A stretch of 64,000 nucleotides of DNA, from contig NZ_PDKF01000002.1 in assembly GCF_004118855.1 (NCBI RefSeq), forward strand, positions 186,001-250,000, in the 5' to 3' direction. The notes under the pieces are model-generated. The model was not told the DNA's origin. It did not search any database and saw nothing but the letters and a program-made list of their open reading frames with translations. Each line of letters begins with the position of its first letter. Position 1 is the stretch's first letter. Shown here piece after piece: positions 44,641 to 52,719 of the stretch. The position numbers and the translations under genes were made by a program. The stretch is from Arcobacter sp. CECT 8983. GTDB taxonomy: Bacteria; Campylobacterota; Campylobacteria; Campylobacterales; Arcobacteraceae.

Positions 44641-45952
44641 CTTTTTCAATAATAAGACAGAAGCAAGAACCTTTTTTTAAAGGTTTTGCTTCAATTTTTC
44701 CATTAAAACTTTTTTCAATAATAAGTTTAGATAAATAAAGTCCTAATCCAGTACCTTCTTCTTTTGTTGTAAAGTATGGTTCAAATAGTTTTTCTTGACT
44801 TCTTTTATTAATTCCTATTCCATTATCTTTTATATTAATAATTACATCTGCTGAAGTTGAATCAACACAAATTTCAATAAGAGGTTTTTCAGTATCTTTT
44901 AAAGCATCACTTGCATTTGAAACAAGAGAAAGAATAACTTGTGAAAGTTCATTTTTACTCCCAATGATTTGTATATTTTCATCTTTTAAGAACTCTATTT
45001 GGTATTTGATATTTCTTTTTTTTAGGTCTTCATTTACTATAGACATAGTATTTAAAATAGCATCTTTAACTTTGAATTTTTCTTTTTGCTTTGAAGGAGT
45101 GTAAAACTCTTTAAACTCTTCTACTGTGTGAGAAAGAAACTCTAATTGCTCTTTTGCTTGAGAGTATTTTTTATCAAAATAGTTTTCATCTAATTTTTCA
45201 TTTTCATATCTTTTTTTTAAATTTATTAAAATATATGAAAGATTATTTAGTGGTTGCTTAAATTGATGGGCAATATTTGCTAACATTTCTCCACTTTTTG
45301 CCATTTTTGATTGTTGTAAAAGCATATTTTCAAAATCTTCATTTTTTTGTTCAAGACGGTTATATCTATGTGAGACTGAAAAAGTAAATAAAATGGCTTC
45401 TACAGCAAAGGCAATAAGTACAATATCTAAAAAGTGATTTTGCTCATAATAATTTTTAAAATCAAAAATAAAAAGCATAAAGCAAACTATTGACCAACCA
45501 GCGCTGTAAATAAGAGTTGGACCAAAGTTTTTTATATTAAAAATTACAGAAATAAAAAGTATGGCATAAATAATTGTAAAGGGTAAATATTCAAAAAGTA
45601 CATAGTGATAAAAAGCTGTTAATATAACTATATTTAAAAGTAAAGTATTTATTATTAAGTCTTTATAGTTTTGGGAATTTGGAATAAACTTACCCTCATA
45701 AAAATTTATAGCAAAAACTAAAGCAAGTAAGGTAGCAAATAGTAATGAAATCTGCTCTATAAAGTGTGGAATATTAAATAAAGAACTATATGAAACTATA
45801 TAAACAAGAGAAAAAACTTGCATTAAACAATAAGAGATATAAAATATTTCTTTTGAATAGATGTACCTAATAAAGGTATATACAATCGTCATAATAACAA
45901 TACCAAAGGTTATTCCATAAAGAAGAATTGTATTCAAACTATCTAGGCTCAA
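44633..45952 (-). CDS. 7TM sensor histidine kinase without periplasmic domain
   Basis: 439 residues, TTG start inside the regulator's end. Seven hydrophobic helices (about 5-195) resemble the 7TMR-DISM membrane part but lack an extracellular domain, so the signal is probably within or at the membrane. The kinase core has H box ANIAHQFKQPLNNLSYI near 232, N box VSNASDALK near 350, G1 DNGIGINKRS and G2 GTGLGLYLSK. It overlaps the response regulator by 14 bases. Ligand unknown. Confidence 0.9.
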   Translation of the reverse strand: MSLDSLNTILLYGITFGIVIMTIVYTFIRYIYSKEIFYISYCLMQVFSLVYIVSYSSLFNIPHFIEQISLLFATLLALVFAINFYEGKFIPNSQNYKDLIINTLLLNIVILTAFYHYVLFEYLPFTIIYAILFISVIFNIKNFGPTLIYSAGWSIVCFMLFIFDFKNYYEQNHFLDIVLIAFAVEAILFTFSVSHRYNRLEQKNEDFENMLLQQSKMAKSGEMLANIAHQFKQPLNNLSYILINLKKRYENEKLDENYFDKKYSQAKEQLEFLSHTVEEFKEFYTPSKQKEKFKVKDAILNTMSIVNEDLKKRNIKYQIEFLKDENIQIIGSKNELSQVILSLVSNASDALKDTEKPLIEICVDSTSADVIINIKDNGIGINKRSQEKLFEPYFTTKEEGTGLGLYLSKLIIEKSFNGKIEAKPLKKGSCFCLIIEKAI

Positions 45953-46622
45953 TTTTATATCCTGTACCTGAAAGGTTTGTGATTAAATCTTTAGGAATCT
46001 TATTTTTAAGATTTTTAATAACTGTTTTTAAAGCATCTTTACTCATAGCACTATCTTGCCAAACATAGTTTTCAATCTCTTCATATGTTACAAATCTATT
46101 TAAATTTTTAGATAGTAAATATAATAAATCTTGCTCTTTTTTTCTAAGTTTAATTATTTCATTTTTTACAAGTAGTACTTGATTAAAGATGTCAAAAGTA
46201 GTATTTTCATCTAGTTTTATAATATTTGAGTTAGAGTTTTTTAAAGTATCTACACAGATTTCAAGAGCTTTATTAAGTTCATTTTCACAAATAGGCTTAG
46301 TAAGATATTTTACAAGTTGTAGTTCAATGGCTTCAAAAAGATACTCTTTTGTAGAGAATGCAGAAAGAATAATAACTTGAGTCTCTTTATCTTTTTGTCT
46401 TATTCTTTTTACAAACTCTAAACCATTTAATTTTGGCATTTGAATATCTGTAATTATAATATGAGGTTTGTGCTTGTCATAAATTTTTAAAGCACTTAAC
46501 GCGTCACTTGCTTCATAAATATGTTCAAAGTAATTTTCTAGATACTCAACACCATTTTCTCTAGCTATATCATCGTCTTCTACATATAATATTTTTATGT
46601 TTTTTGTTAACTCTTTTTGCAT
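45939..46622 (-). CDS. OmpR-type response regulator paired with the 7TM kinase
   Basis: 227 residues. Receiver: EDDD near 16-19, phospho-Asp in IIITDIQMPKLNG near 59, Lys in LTKPI near 109. Output winged helix with SKDALKTVIKNLKNKIP near 195-210. It starts 42 bases after the ferritin-like gene stop on the same strand, so all three genes may share one transcript. Targets are unknown. Confidence 0.9.
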   Translation of the reverse strand: MQKELTKNIKILYVEDDDIARENGVEYLENYFEHIYEASDALSALKIYDKHKPHIIITDIQMPKLNGLEFVKRIRQKDKETQVIILSAFSTKEYLFEAIELQLVKYLTKPICENELNKALEICVDTLKNSNSNIIKLDENTTFDIFNQVLLVKNEIIKLRKKEQDLLYLLSKNLNRFVTYEEIENYVWQDSAMSKDALKTVIKNLKNKIPKDLITNLSGTGYKIEPR

Positions 46623-46664
46623 TTTATATTATATCTAGTAATAGCTATAGTTGATATTTGATTA

Positions 46665-46976
46665 TTAATTATCTTTAGTCATTTCCTCTTCATTTCCAAC
46701 AACATTTCCATCTTTAAAAAGAAATTCTCTAAGCATTTTGTCCCAAACAGGAGAATTTTTTCTTAACCATTCTATTCCCATACATGCATGTTCAATCTCT
46801 TCATCACGATTATGTTCCATAATCGCTTTTGCTTCAGGGTCAGTAGCGCATTCTGCTCTTTGGTTGTACCAATCAACTGCTTCAAGCTCTTCCATAGTAC
46901 TTTCTATCATTCTATGATAATCTTTTGCAAAATCCGAAAGTTGATTTGGATCTTCATGATATCCTTCATGTGCCAT
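46665..46976 (-). CDS. Encapsulated-ferritin-like (EncFtn) protein
   Basis: 103 residues, two-helix ferritin-like fold. MEELEAVDWYNQR (28-40) and HNRDEEIEHACMGIEWLR (55-72) closely match the EncFtn protein of Rhodospirillum rubrum as I remember it. Ferroxidase ligands correspond to Glu30, Glu60 and His63, with entry-site acids at Glu29 and Glu32 and a conserved Trp36. EncFtn assembles as a ring of dimers, oxidises Fe(II), and normally sits inside an encapsulin shell. Here no shell gene is adjacent, and the C-terminus (GNVVGNEEEMTKDN) lacks the LTVGSL-type targeting peptide. It may work freely or with a distant shell. AAAAGGAGTAATT precedes the ATG. Confidence 0.88.
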   Translation of the reverse strand: MAHEGYHEDPNQLSDFAKDYHRMIESTMEELEAVDWYNQRAECATDPEAKAIMEHNRDEEIEHACMGIEWLRKNSPVWDKMLREFLFKDGNVVGNEEEMTKDN

Positions 46977-47018
46977 AATTACTCCTTTTTTTTATTTAAG
47001 TAAAAAACATAACATAAA

Positions 47019-47049
47019 GAATTTTATATTTATATTAGAATTTTATATT
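47019..47049. repeat. Direct repeat upstream of the EncFtn-like gene
   Basis: GAATTTTATATT occurs twice with a 19-base period in the divergent region between the ferritin-like gene and the phosphomutase gene. It may be a regulator site for iron or oxidative control, but the AT-rich composition makes chance plausible. Confidence 0.35.
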
Positions 47050-47069
47050 AAAAAGCTTTTAATATATTT

Positions 47070-47091
47070 ACTACTTAGTAGTTGGTATAAT
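47070..47091 (+). promoter_or_regulatory. Phosphohexomutase promoter with palindrome
   Basis: TATAAT at 47086-47091 is preceded by ACTAC-TTA-GTAGT (47070-47082). It lies 22 bases before the gene start. Confidence 0.45.
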
Positions 47092-47113
47092 AACAAAAAA
47101 ATCAAGGGTAGTT

Positions 47114-48520
47114 ATGGTAAATAAATCAATCTTTAGAGAGTATGATATTAGAGGAATTGTAGGTAGTGAATTAAATAAAGAATCAGTAAAACTTATTGGA
47201 TACTTTTTTGGAAAGAAAGTTTTTGAAAAGTTTGGGAAAGACTCTTTTGTTGCAATAGGCTATGATGCAAGAACTCACTCTCCTGAACTTTTCTCTTATT
47301 TAGCGAGTGGATTAAATGCCTCTGGTTGCAAAGTATTAAATATGCACATGGTTGCAACTGGAATAAACTATTTTGCAAATTATCAAACTTTTAATATTGA
47401 AGATAAGAATATTACACCAACTGCTTCTATTATGATAACAGGAAGTCATAATCCAAGTGAATATAATGGCTTTAAAATAACTTTTGATAAAAAACCTTTT
47501 TTTGCTGAAGATATCTACTCTTTAGGTGATGAAATTATTGCTTCTAATATTGAGATTGAAGATAATGATAAAGCCTATGAAATAGATGTTAAATCTTTAT
47601 ATGTAGATTTTATGATTAAAGAGTTTTCTCACTTAAAAGGCATGAAAGAAAAAATCATCATTGACTGCGGTAATGGAGTAGCTGACACCGTTTTGACACT
47701 TCTTTTAGATAAACTACAATTGAATTATGAAGGTTTATATTGCGAACCAGATGGAACATTCCCAAATCATCATCCAGATCCAAGTGTTGAAGAGAATTTA
47801 GTTGATATTAAAAAGAAACTAGAGGGTGATTTTGATTATGGCTTTGCTTATGATGGAGATGCGGATAGAATTGCATTTTTAACGAAAAAGCATAATGTAA
47901 AAGGTGACATTATGGCTTTATTATTCTCAAAAGATATTGAGAACCCTATTGTTGTAGGTGAAGTAAAATGTACTCAAGTAATGTATGACCTTATAAATCA
48001 AAGAGGTGAAGCTTATATGTATAAAACTGGGCATTCAAACTTGAAGGTAAAACTAAAAGAGGTAAATGCCCACTTAGCAGCTGAGGTTTCTGGACATATC
48101 TTTTTCAATGATAGGTATTATGGTTTTGATGATGCTATTTATGCAACATTTAGAACTTTGGAGCTTATCAAAAATGGAATGGATATAGATAAAGAAATAG
48201 AAAGCTTACCAAAAACATACTCTACTGAAGAGATAAAAGTTGAAACAACAGAGGATGAGAAGTTTATTTTAATTGATAAATTAAAAACACTTTTAGAAAA
48301 TCCTCCAGCAGGCTTCCCAAAAATCAGAGATATCATCGATGTAGATGGTGTTAGAGTTATTTTTGATAAGGGATGGGGATTAGTAAGAGCATCAAATACT
48401 ACTCCTGTACTTGTGACAAGATTTGAATCAACTGATGAAAATGAAGCAAAAGAGTATGAAAGACAATTAAATAATTTAATAAAAGAAGCGAAAGATGAAC
48501 TTAGTAGCACTACAAACTAA
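47114..48520 (+). CDS. Phosphomannomutase/phosphoglucomutase
   Basis: 468 residues, four-domain alpha-D-phosphohexomutase. Active-site phosphoserine in TGSHNPSEYNGFKI near 111, metal-binding DGDADR near 245, sugar-binding GEVSGH near 315 and phosphate-binding RASNTTPVLVTRFES near 425. It interconverts mannose or glucose 6- and 1-phosphates for surface polysaccharides. AAGGGTAGTT precedes the ATG. The 3' end overlaps the amidase gene by 26 bases, starting a three-gene operon. Confidence 0.93.
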   Translation: MVNKSIFREYDIRGIVGSELNKESVKLIGYFFGKKVFEKFGKDSFVAIGYDARTHSPELFSYLASGLNASGCKVLNMHMVATGINYFANYQTFNIEDKNITPTASIMITGSHNPSEYNGFKITFDKKPFFAEDIYSLGDEIIASNIEIEDNDKAYEIDVKSLYVDFMIKEFSHLKGMKEKIIIDCGNGVADTVLTLLLDKLQLNYEGLYCEPDGTFPNHHPDPSVEENLVDIKKKLEGDFDYGFAYDGDADRIAFLTKKHNVKGDIMALLFSKDIENPIVVGEVKCTQVMYDLINQRGEAYMYKTGHSNLKVKLKEVNAHLAAEVSGHIFFNDRYYGFDDAIYATFRTLELIKNGMDIDKEIESLPKTYSTEEIKVETTEDEKFILIDKLKTLLENPPAGFPKIRDIIDVDGVRVIFDKGWGLVRASNTTPVLVTRFESTDENEAKEYERQLNNLIKEAKDELSSTTN

Positions 48521-49217
48521 AATAGATAATGATTTTAAAAAGAATTTAAAAAAATTAAAAGAGCAAATACAAGCTTGTGATGATGGCTCTTTTATTTTAG
48601 CACCAGAAGTATGTTTAACAGGCTTTGCATATGATAGAATGGATGAAGCAGCAGAGTTTGCCCAAAAGGCTGTAAAAAAGCTAAAAAAATACTCAGAAAG
48701 TAAAACAATTGCAATAACACTTATTGAAAAAGAAGATATTGACTTTTTTAATACTCTGTATATTTTTCATAATAAAAAAATAGTACACACTCAATCAAAA
48801 CATAAACTATTTCCTTTAGGGGATGAGCCTGCACATTTCTCAGAAGGGAAATTAGATAATATGAAAATAATTGATATAGATGGAATTAAAGTAGCTACAT
48901 TAATTTGTTTTGAGATTAGATTCCCTGAATATTGGTTAAAGGTTCGAGGGGCTGATTTAATTTTAAATCCATCTATGTGGGGAATAAAAAGAAAAGCTCA
49001 TTTTGAGACTATGACAAAAGCTCTTGCTGTAGCAAATCAATGTTATGTGTTAGCTGCAAATGGAGCAGATGATAATATGGCAAAAGGAAGTGGAATAATT
49101 ACTCCTTGGGGAGATGAATATAGAGATGATTCTAAAGAAAAAATTGAACATAAAATGCAGCTTTCTGAGATTAAGAAGATAAGAAAATATATTGATATAG
49201 GATTAAAGAAAAAATGA
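48495..49217 (+). CDS. Carbon-nitrogen hydrolase (nitrilase superfamily amidase)
   Basis: 240 residues. Catalytic triad visible: Glu in LAPEVCLTGFAYD near 37, Lys in KHKLFPLGDEP near 99, Cys in TLICFEIRFPEYW near 137. Short size and the motifs resemble the omega-amidase/NIT2-like branch that removes amides from 2-oxoacid amides; other amide substrates are possible. It overlaps both neighbours, so it is translated from one transcript with the mutase and phosphatase. Confidence 0.88.
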   Translation: MNLVALQTKIDNDFKKNLKKLKEQIQACDDGSFILAPEVCLTGFAYDRMDEAAEFAQKAVKKLKKYSESKTIAITLIEKEDIDFFNTLYIFHNKKIVHTQSKHKLFPLGDEPAHFSEGKLDNMKIIDIDGIKVATLICFEIRFPEYWLKVRGADLILNPSMWGIKRKAHFETMTKALAVANQCYVLAANGADDNMAKGSGIITPWGDEYRDDSKEKIEHKMQLSEIKKIRKYIDIGLKKK

Positions 49218-49660
49218 GTAAATCAATAATTTTTGTTTGTCTGGGAAATATTTGTAGGTCTCCTCTTGCAGAAGGGATAGCCAAAGAGTATATAAAAAGC
49301 AATAATCTTGATATCTATGTTGAAAGTGCAGGAACAGGAGACTGGCATATAGGTGAACCTCCTTGTGAAAACTCAATAAAAGTAGCTTCTCAAAATGGTA
49401 TTGATATTTCAATGCAAAGGGCAAGACAAGTTAAAACAGAAGATTTTGAAAAGTTTGATTATATAATTGGACTTGATGATTCAAACGTAAAAAACTTAAA
49501 AAGTCTTGGATGTAAAACTGTAATAAAACTAGGTGATTATGGATATGAGGGCAAAGACGTTCCTGACCCATACTTCTTTGATGGTTTTGAAGGCTTTGAT
49601 AAAGTCTTTTCAATGATAAATACCTGCACAAAAAACTTCATTAAAACAATTAAAAACTAA
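49214..49660 (+). CDS. Low-molecular-weight protein-tyrosine phosphatase
   Basis: 148 residues. The P loop CLGNICRS (Cys9 to Arg15) begins the protein, and the general acid lies in DVPDPYFF near 116-122. These enzymes dephosphorylate tyrosine kinases of capsule export or other phosphoproteins; no kinase gene is nearby. The start overlaps the amidase stop (ATGA). A strong terminator follows directly. Confidence 0.94.
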   Translation: MSKSIIFVCLGNICRSPLAEGIAKEYIKSNNLDIYVESAGTGDWHIGEPPCENSIKVASQNGIDISMQRARQVKTEDFEKFDYIIGLDDSNVKNLKSLGCKTVIKLGDYGYEGKDVPDPYFFDGFEGFDKVFSMINTCTKNFIKTIKN

Positions 49661-49707
49661 TAGAAAAGCTAAATTCTGTAAAAAAATATAGCTTTTCTAT
49701 TCTTTTT
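49659..49707 (+). terminator. Terminator after the phosphatase gene
   Basis: AATAGAAAAGCTA and TAGCTTTTCTATT, 13 perfect pairs around a 17-base loop, followed by CTTTTT. The stem starts at the stop codon. Confidence 0.85.
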
Positions 49708-49827
49708 GCTAAAAAAAACAAAATTACATTTAAAAAAAATTATTATAAAAAGCCTCAAAAAAAGCCACTTTCTTATAAATCTAAACTATTTTAAGAAAAT
49801 TTTAAGTTTCTTTTTCAAAATTGGATT

Positions 49828-49937
49828 TATAATTCCTATATAGAATAAGGAGTTCAGCAAAAGAAAACTCAACTTTTGGTGTACTTAAGTTAATTAAGTA
49901 CGTTTAAATGAAGTCTTATTAAGTAGGAGACACATAA
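49828..49937 (+). promoter_or_regulatory. Promoter and structured leader of the Cys-rich secreted protein
   Basis: TATAAT at 49828-49833 would give a leader of roughly 95 bases. The leader contains GTACTTAA-GTTAA-TTAAGTAC (49881-49901), a perfect eight-pair stem, and near the start GTCT could pair with AGAC around AGGAG. A leader this long is unusual here and suggests RNA-level control. Confidence 0.45.
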
Positions 49938-50192
49938 ATGTTAAAAAAAATTGCTTTTTTAGCTTTTTTATCAATTGCAATGTTATATGCAAACAAAGAT
50001 TTAGATCAAACAATTGAAGATAAATATGCTTCATGTGAAAAAAAATATGATGAGTGTATTACTCAATGTGAAGAAAAAAATGGTTCTTTTGAAGAATGTA
50101 GTGCTGATTGTGAAACTAAACTATATGCTTGTCAAGCAGAAGTTGAAGAGGCTTTAGACAAAACAATCGAAAAAGAAGAGCCAACAAACTAA
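49938..50192 (+). CDS. Small secreted protein with six symmetrically spaced cysteines
   Basis: 84 residues. A signal peptide ends near YAN (17-19). The mature part has cysteines at 33, 40, 44, 54, 58 and 65, giving C-x6-C-x3-C-x9-C-x3-C-x6-C, a mirror-symmetric pattern with twin CX3C motifs. This predicts a helical hairpin tied by three disulfides. The rest is strongly acidic and helical (Glu/Asp/Lys). AGGAG precedes the ATG. No family is recognised; a periplasmic metal- or partner-binding role is possible but unproven. It could be co-expressed with the peptidase 37 bases downstream. Confidence 0.75.
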   Translation: MLKKIAFLAFLSIAMLYANKDLDQTIEDKYASCEKKYDECITQCEEKNGSFEECSADCETKLYACQAEVEEALDKTIEKEEPTN

Positions 50193-50235
50193 TATTTAAA
50201 TTACCTTATTCTATGCAATTTTAGAGGGCATGAAA

Positions 50236-51357
50236 ATGAAATTTAGAAAGTTATCTATTGAGAAGTCATCAAAACTTATAGAAGAGATTGAAAACTATAC
50301 TTCTTTTTTAGATACATTAAAACAGTTAATTAGAGTACCATCTGTAATAGGATATGAACACTCATTTTTCTTATATTTAAAACGAGAATTAGATGAGCTG
50401 GGAATAAGAACAGAATATTATGATGGTTTGTTAGTTGCACAAGGTAATGAACCAACAGATGGTATGTTAAGTGCACATATAGATAGACATGGCTTAGTTT
50501 GTACTGGACCAAATGAGTTTCAATTTGCAGCTTATCAAAGTAAAAATAGAATTGATTTAAAAGGAAACTCAGTATCAGAGCAAACATATCAAGCTATTGC
50601 ATCAAGATTTTTAAACCAACAAGTTCAAGCTTATGAACCTTGGAGTGGAAGTTATTTAGGCATTGGTGAAATAAGCGATGTTTATATGAATGAGCAAATA
50701 AATAACTTAATGTTTAAAGTAAAAGGCTTAGAGCATTTACTTCCAGGTACACCTGTTGCATTTGTAGATAAGTTAGAAGTTAATGATGAGCTTATAAGTG
50801 CCCAGTTAGATAATGTTATTTCTGCTGCAATTATAATATATCTATATCAAAATGGTTACCAAGGTACAGCTTTTTTTACTGCACAAGAAGAAGCAGGTAG
50901 AAGCTGGAGATTTGTATATGATTGGTTCAAAAAGAACGAAATGACAACTTCTGAACTTTTAGTTTTAGATACAAGTCCTTATAATACAAGGCAAGAGGCT
51001 GAAGTTCAAGATATAGTTTTAAGAAATAGAGATGCAAATGCAAGGTTTAAATCTCCATTATTAAAACTTTTAAAGAATTTTTGTCATAAAAATAATATAG
51101 CTTTTTCTTGTAAAGATAGTTATATTCAAGAAACAAACAAGTCTTTAAGTAAAGAGAATCTTCCTTTATTATCTTTAGGAAGTACAGAGCTTGGAAGAAT
51201 AGTAAAAGAGTCAAAAGGTTCAATACAAGGTTCAACTTTGCAGTTACCTACAACTGGTTACCATACAGTTGAGGAAACAACAACTGTAAAGTCTATAAAA
51301 AGTGTATTGTATATATTAAAAAATATATTAATAAAAGAAAATGAAAATAAAAACTAA
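50236..51357 (+). CDS. M42-like metallo-aminopeptidase
   Basis: 373 residues from ATG 50236, seven bases after AGAGGG; the ATG at 50230 is too close to it. The M42/M20-type metal site is suggested by LSAHIDRHGLV near 76-86 (His), SAQLDNVISA near 190-199 (bridging Asp), TAQEEAG near 216-222 (catalytic Glu), LDTSPY near 243-248 and TTGYHTVEET near 341-350 (His). It should release N-terminal residues from peptides in the cytoplasm; no signal peptide. The next gene starts 17 bases before its end. Confidence 0.82.
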   Translation: MKFRKLSIEKSSKLIEEIENYTSFLDTLKQLIRVPSVIGYEHSFFLYLKRELDELGIRTEYYDGLLVAQGNEPTDGMLSAHIDRHGLVCTGPNEFQFAAYQSKNRIDLKGNSVSEQTYQAIASRFLNQQVQAYEPWSGSYLGIGEISDVYMNEQINNLMFKVKGLEHLLPGTPVAFVDKLEVNDELISAQLDNVISAAIIIYLYQNGYQGTAFFTAQEEAGRSWRFVYDWFKKNEMTTSELLVLDTSPYNTRQEAEVQDIVLRNRDANARFKSPLLKLLKNFCHKNNIAFSCKDSYIQETNKSLSKENLPLLSLGSTELGRIVKESKGSIQGSTLQLPTTGYHTVEETTTVKSIKSVLYILKNILIKENENKN

Positions 51358-51748
51358 TAAAAGTCTTGTAAAAGAGTATTATGAAGAACTTTGGAATAAA
51401 CAAAATAAAGAGTATATCGATATTTTATTCCATGAAGATATAGAGTTTCACGGTTCTTTAAATATCGATACAAAAGGTAAAAAAGAGTTTGAAGAGTATA
51501 TGGATAAGGTTTTATTTGGTATTCCTAACTTATACCATGGTATAGAAACAATGGTTGAGGAGAATAACTGTATAGCTGTAAAAGCTGTATATAATGGAAC
51601 TCACAAAGGACAACTTTTTGAGTTTGAAGCAAGTAATAATAGAATCAAATACAATGGGGCTTCATTTTTTAGATTTGAAGATGGAAAGATAATAAGTATT
51701 TGGGTATTAGGTGACTTGGCTTCTTTATATAAGCAGTTAAAAAAATAG
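51341..51748 (+). CDS. SnoaL-like / NTF2-fold protein
   Basis: 135 residues. The pattern LVKEYYEELWNKQN, then FHEDIEFHG, an internal VEENNCIAVKAVYNGTHKG, and a closing GASFFRFEDGKIISIWVLGD is typical of the SnoaL/ester-cyclase NTF2-like cone fold, which binds small hydrophobic ligands or acts as an isomerase. Substrate unknown. It overlaps the peptidase gene and so is probably co-transcribed. No strong ribosome-binding site is seen. Confidence 0.8.
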   Translation: MKIKTNKSLVKEYYEELWNKQNKEYIDILFHEDIEFHGSLNIDTKGKKEFEEYMDKVLFGIPNLYHGIETMVEENNCIAVKAVYNGTHKGQLFEFEASNNRIKYNGASFFRFEDGKIISIWVLGDLASLYKQLKK

Positions 51749-51849
51749 ATAAAACATTGGTGTATTTACAAAAATAAATACTTACATACTAACGAGAAAA
51801 CTTAGGTTTTATTAATGGTAGTTTGCTGTTGTGATTATGAGGATTTAAG

Positions 51850-52077
51850 ATGGCAAGTTATTATGAAGAATTCATTCAAAGACATGAGTTCGAAAATCCT
51901 TTAAATAGGATTGTTTATGAGATTGTTAACTGCATTAAGTTAAGAAAAGATTACAATGGTGCAGTTGGTTTAATATTACAAAATAAGATAACTTTAGAAG
52001 ATGTTGCTTTAAGAACAGTTAGGTTATCACTTAATGATTTTATTACATTAGCAGATACGCTAATTTCAAGGAAGTAA
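51850..52077 (+). CDS. Hypothetical protein (75 aa), first of a pair
   Basis: 75 residues, predicted all-helical, cytoplasmic, no cysteines. GAGGATTTAAG precedes the ATG. The next gene's start (GTG 52079) sits one base after the stop, so the two are coupled. I do not recognise a family. ENPLNRIVYEIVNCIKLRKDY suggests an amphipathic helix, perhaps a dimerisation surface. Confidence 0.7.
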   Translation: MASYYEEFIQRHEFENPLNRIVYEIVNCIKLRKDYNGAVGLILQNKITLEDVALRTVRLSLNDFITLADTLISRK

Positions 52078-52078
52078 A

Positions 52079-52282
52079 GTGGTTGAGTCATATATTTATG
52101 AATTAAGAGCCAATGATATAAAAGAAGAAGATATTCAAAGTATCATGGAAAGTGTTAAGAATAGGTTGTCTGAAGAGAATGTTGATGCTGAACTTGTAAA
52201 GTTAGGTTATCAAAAAGTTTTTACAGTAGATTATGATTCTTACGATGAGTTCTATAATTATGATTTAGATGATGAGTCTTAA
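52079..52282 (+). CDS. Hypothetical acidic protein (67 aa), second of a pair
   Basis: 67 residues with GTG start; AAGGAAG lies four bases upstream, at the end of the partner gene. Strongly acidic, with an Asp/Tyr-rich C-terminus (VDYDSYDEFYNYDLDDES). The N-terminal half is helical (DIKEEDIQSIMESVKNRL). Unknown function; the tight coupling to the 75-residue gene suggests a two-protein complex. A terminator follows at once. Confidence 0.65.
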   Translation: MVESYIYELRANDIKEEDIQSIMESVKNRLSEENVDAELVKLGYQKVFTVDYDSYDEFYNYDLDDES

Positions 52283-52310
52283 CTCTCATCATCTAAGAAG
52301 TTTTTTATCT
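52266..52310 (+). terminator. Terminator after the small unknown pair
   Basis: TAGATGATGAG-N8-CTCATCATCTA, 11 perfect pairs, then a T-rich tract. It begins inside the last codons of the acidic protein. Confidence 0.8.
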
Positions 52311-52718
52311 TATTTTCGGGTTTTTAGATAAATTTCTAGCTTCTATAAGCCAATTTTCTTCTTCTATTTGATTATGTTCAAGTTTTAAGTATTCTTCAAT
52401 CCATTTACAATTTTTTGGTGTCCACTCTGCAATTTGATCAAAATGAAAAATCCCTATTTCATTTAGCCTTACTTCAAGGTTTTTATCAATACCTTCTATT
52501 TCTTGTAGGGAGTCTTTTCCCATAGGTCTAGGAGCACTTCTAATTAGAGGTTTATTATAAATATTGCTTTGAGCACCTACATGTGAAACCGTATTTGCAC
52601 TATAAATTGAGCTTTGGTTCTTTTCACCAATAAGCTTTCCAACTATTAATCCAATAAAGAAACCTATTAAGGCTGCAATTACTAAACATAAAACTATTTG
52701 AGATGCTATTTCTATCAT
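52305..52718 (-). CDS. Membrane-anchored helix-hairpin-helix domain protein
   Basis: 137 residues. One N-terminal membrane helix with glycines (VIAALIGFFIGLIVGKLIG, about 13-32), a short linker, then a domain with LQEIEGIDKNLEVRLNEIGI near 72-91 and FDQIAEWTPKNCKWIEEYL near 93-111. This helix-hairpin-helix module is often found attached to NuoE-like or ribosomal proteins; its role is unclear. It starts one base after the OmpA-domain gene and is likely co-expressed with it. Confidence 0.8.
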   Translation of the reverse strand: MIEIASQIVLCLVIAALIGFFIGLIVGKLIGEKNQSSIYSANTVSHVGAQSNIYNKPLIRSAPRPMGKDSLQEIEGIDKNLEVRLNEIGIFHFDQIAEWTPKNCKWIEEYLKLEHNQIEEENWLIEARNLSKNPKIR

Positions 52719-52719
52719 G

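Noticed and set aside
51815-51904. 29-codon frame starting ATG-GTA-GTT-TGC before the small unknown pair
   Set aside because: It overlaps the start of the 75-residue gene and has no ribosome-binding site.
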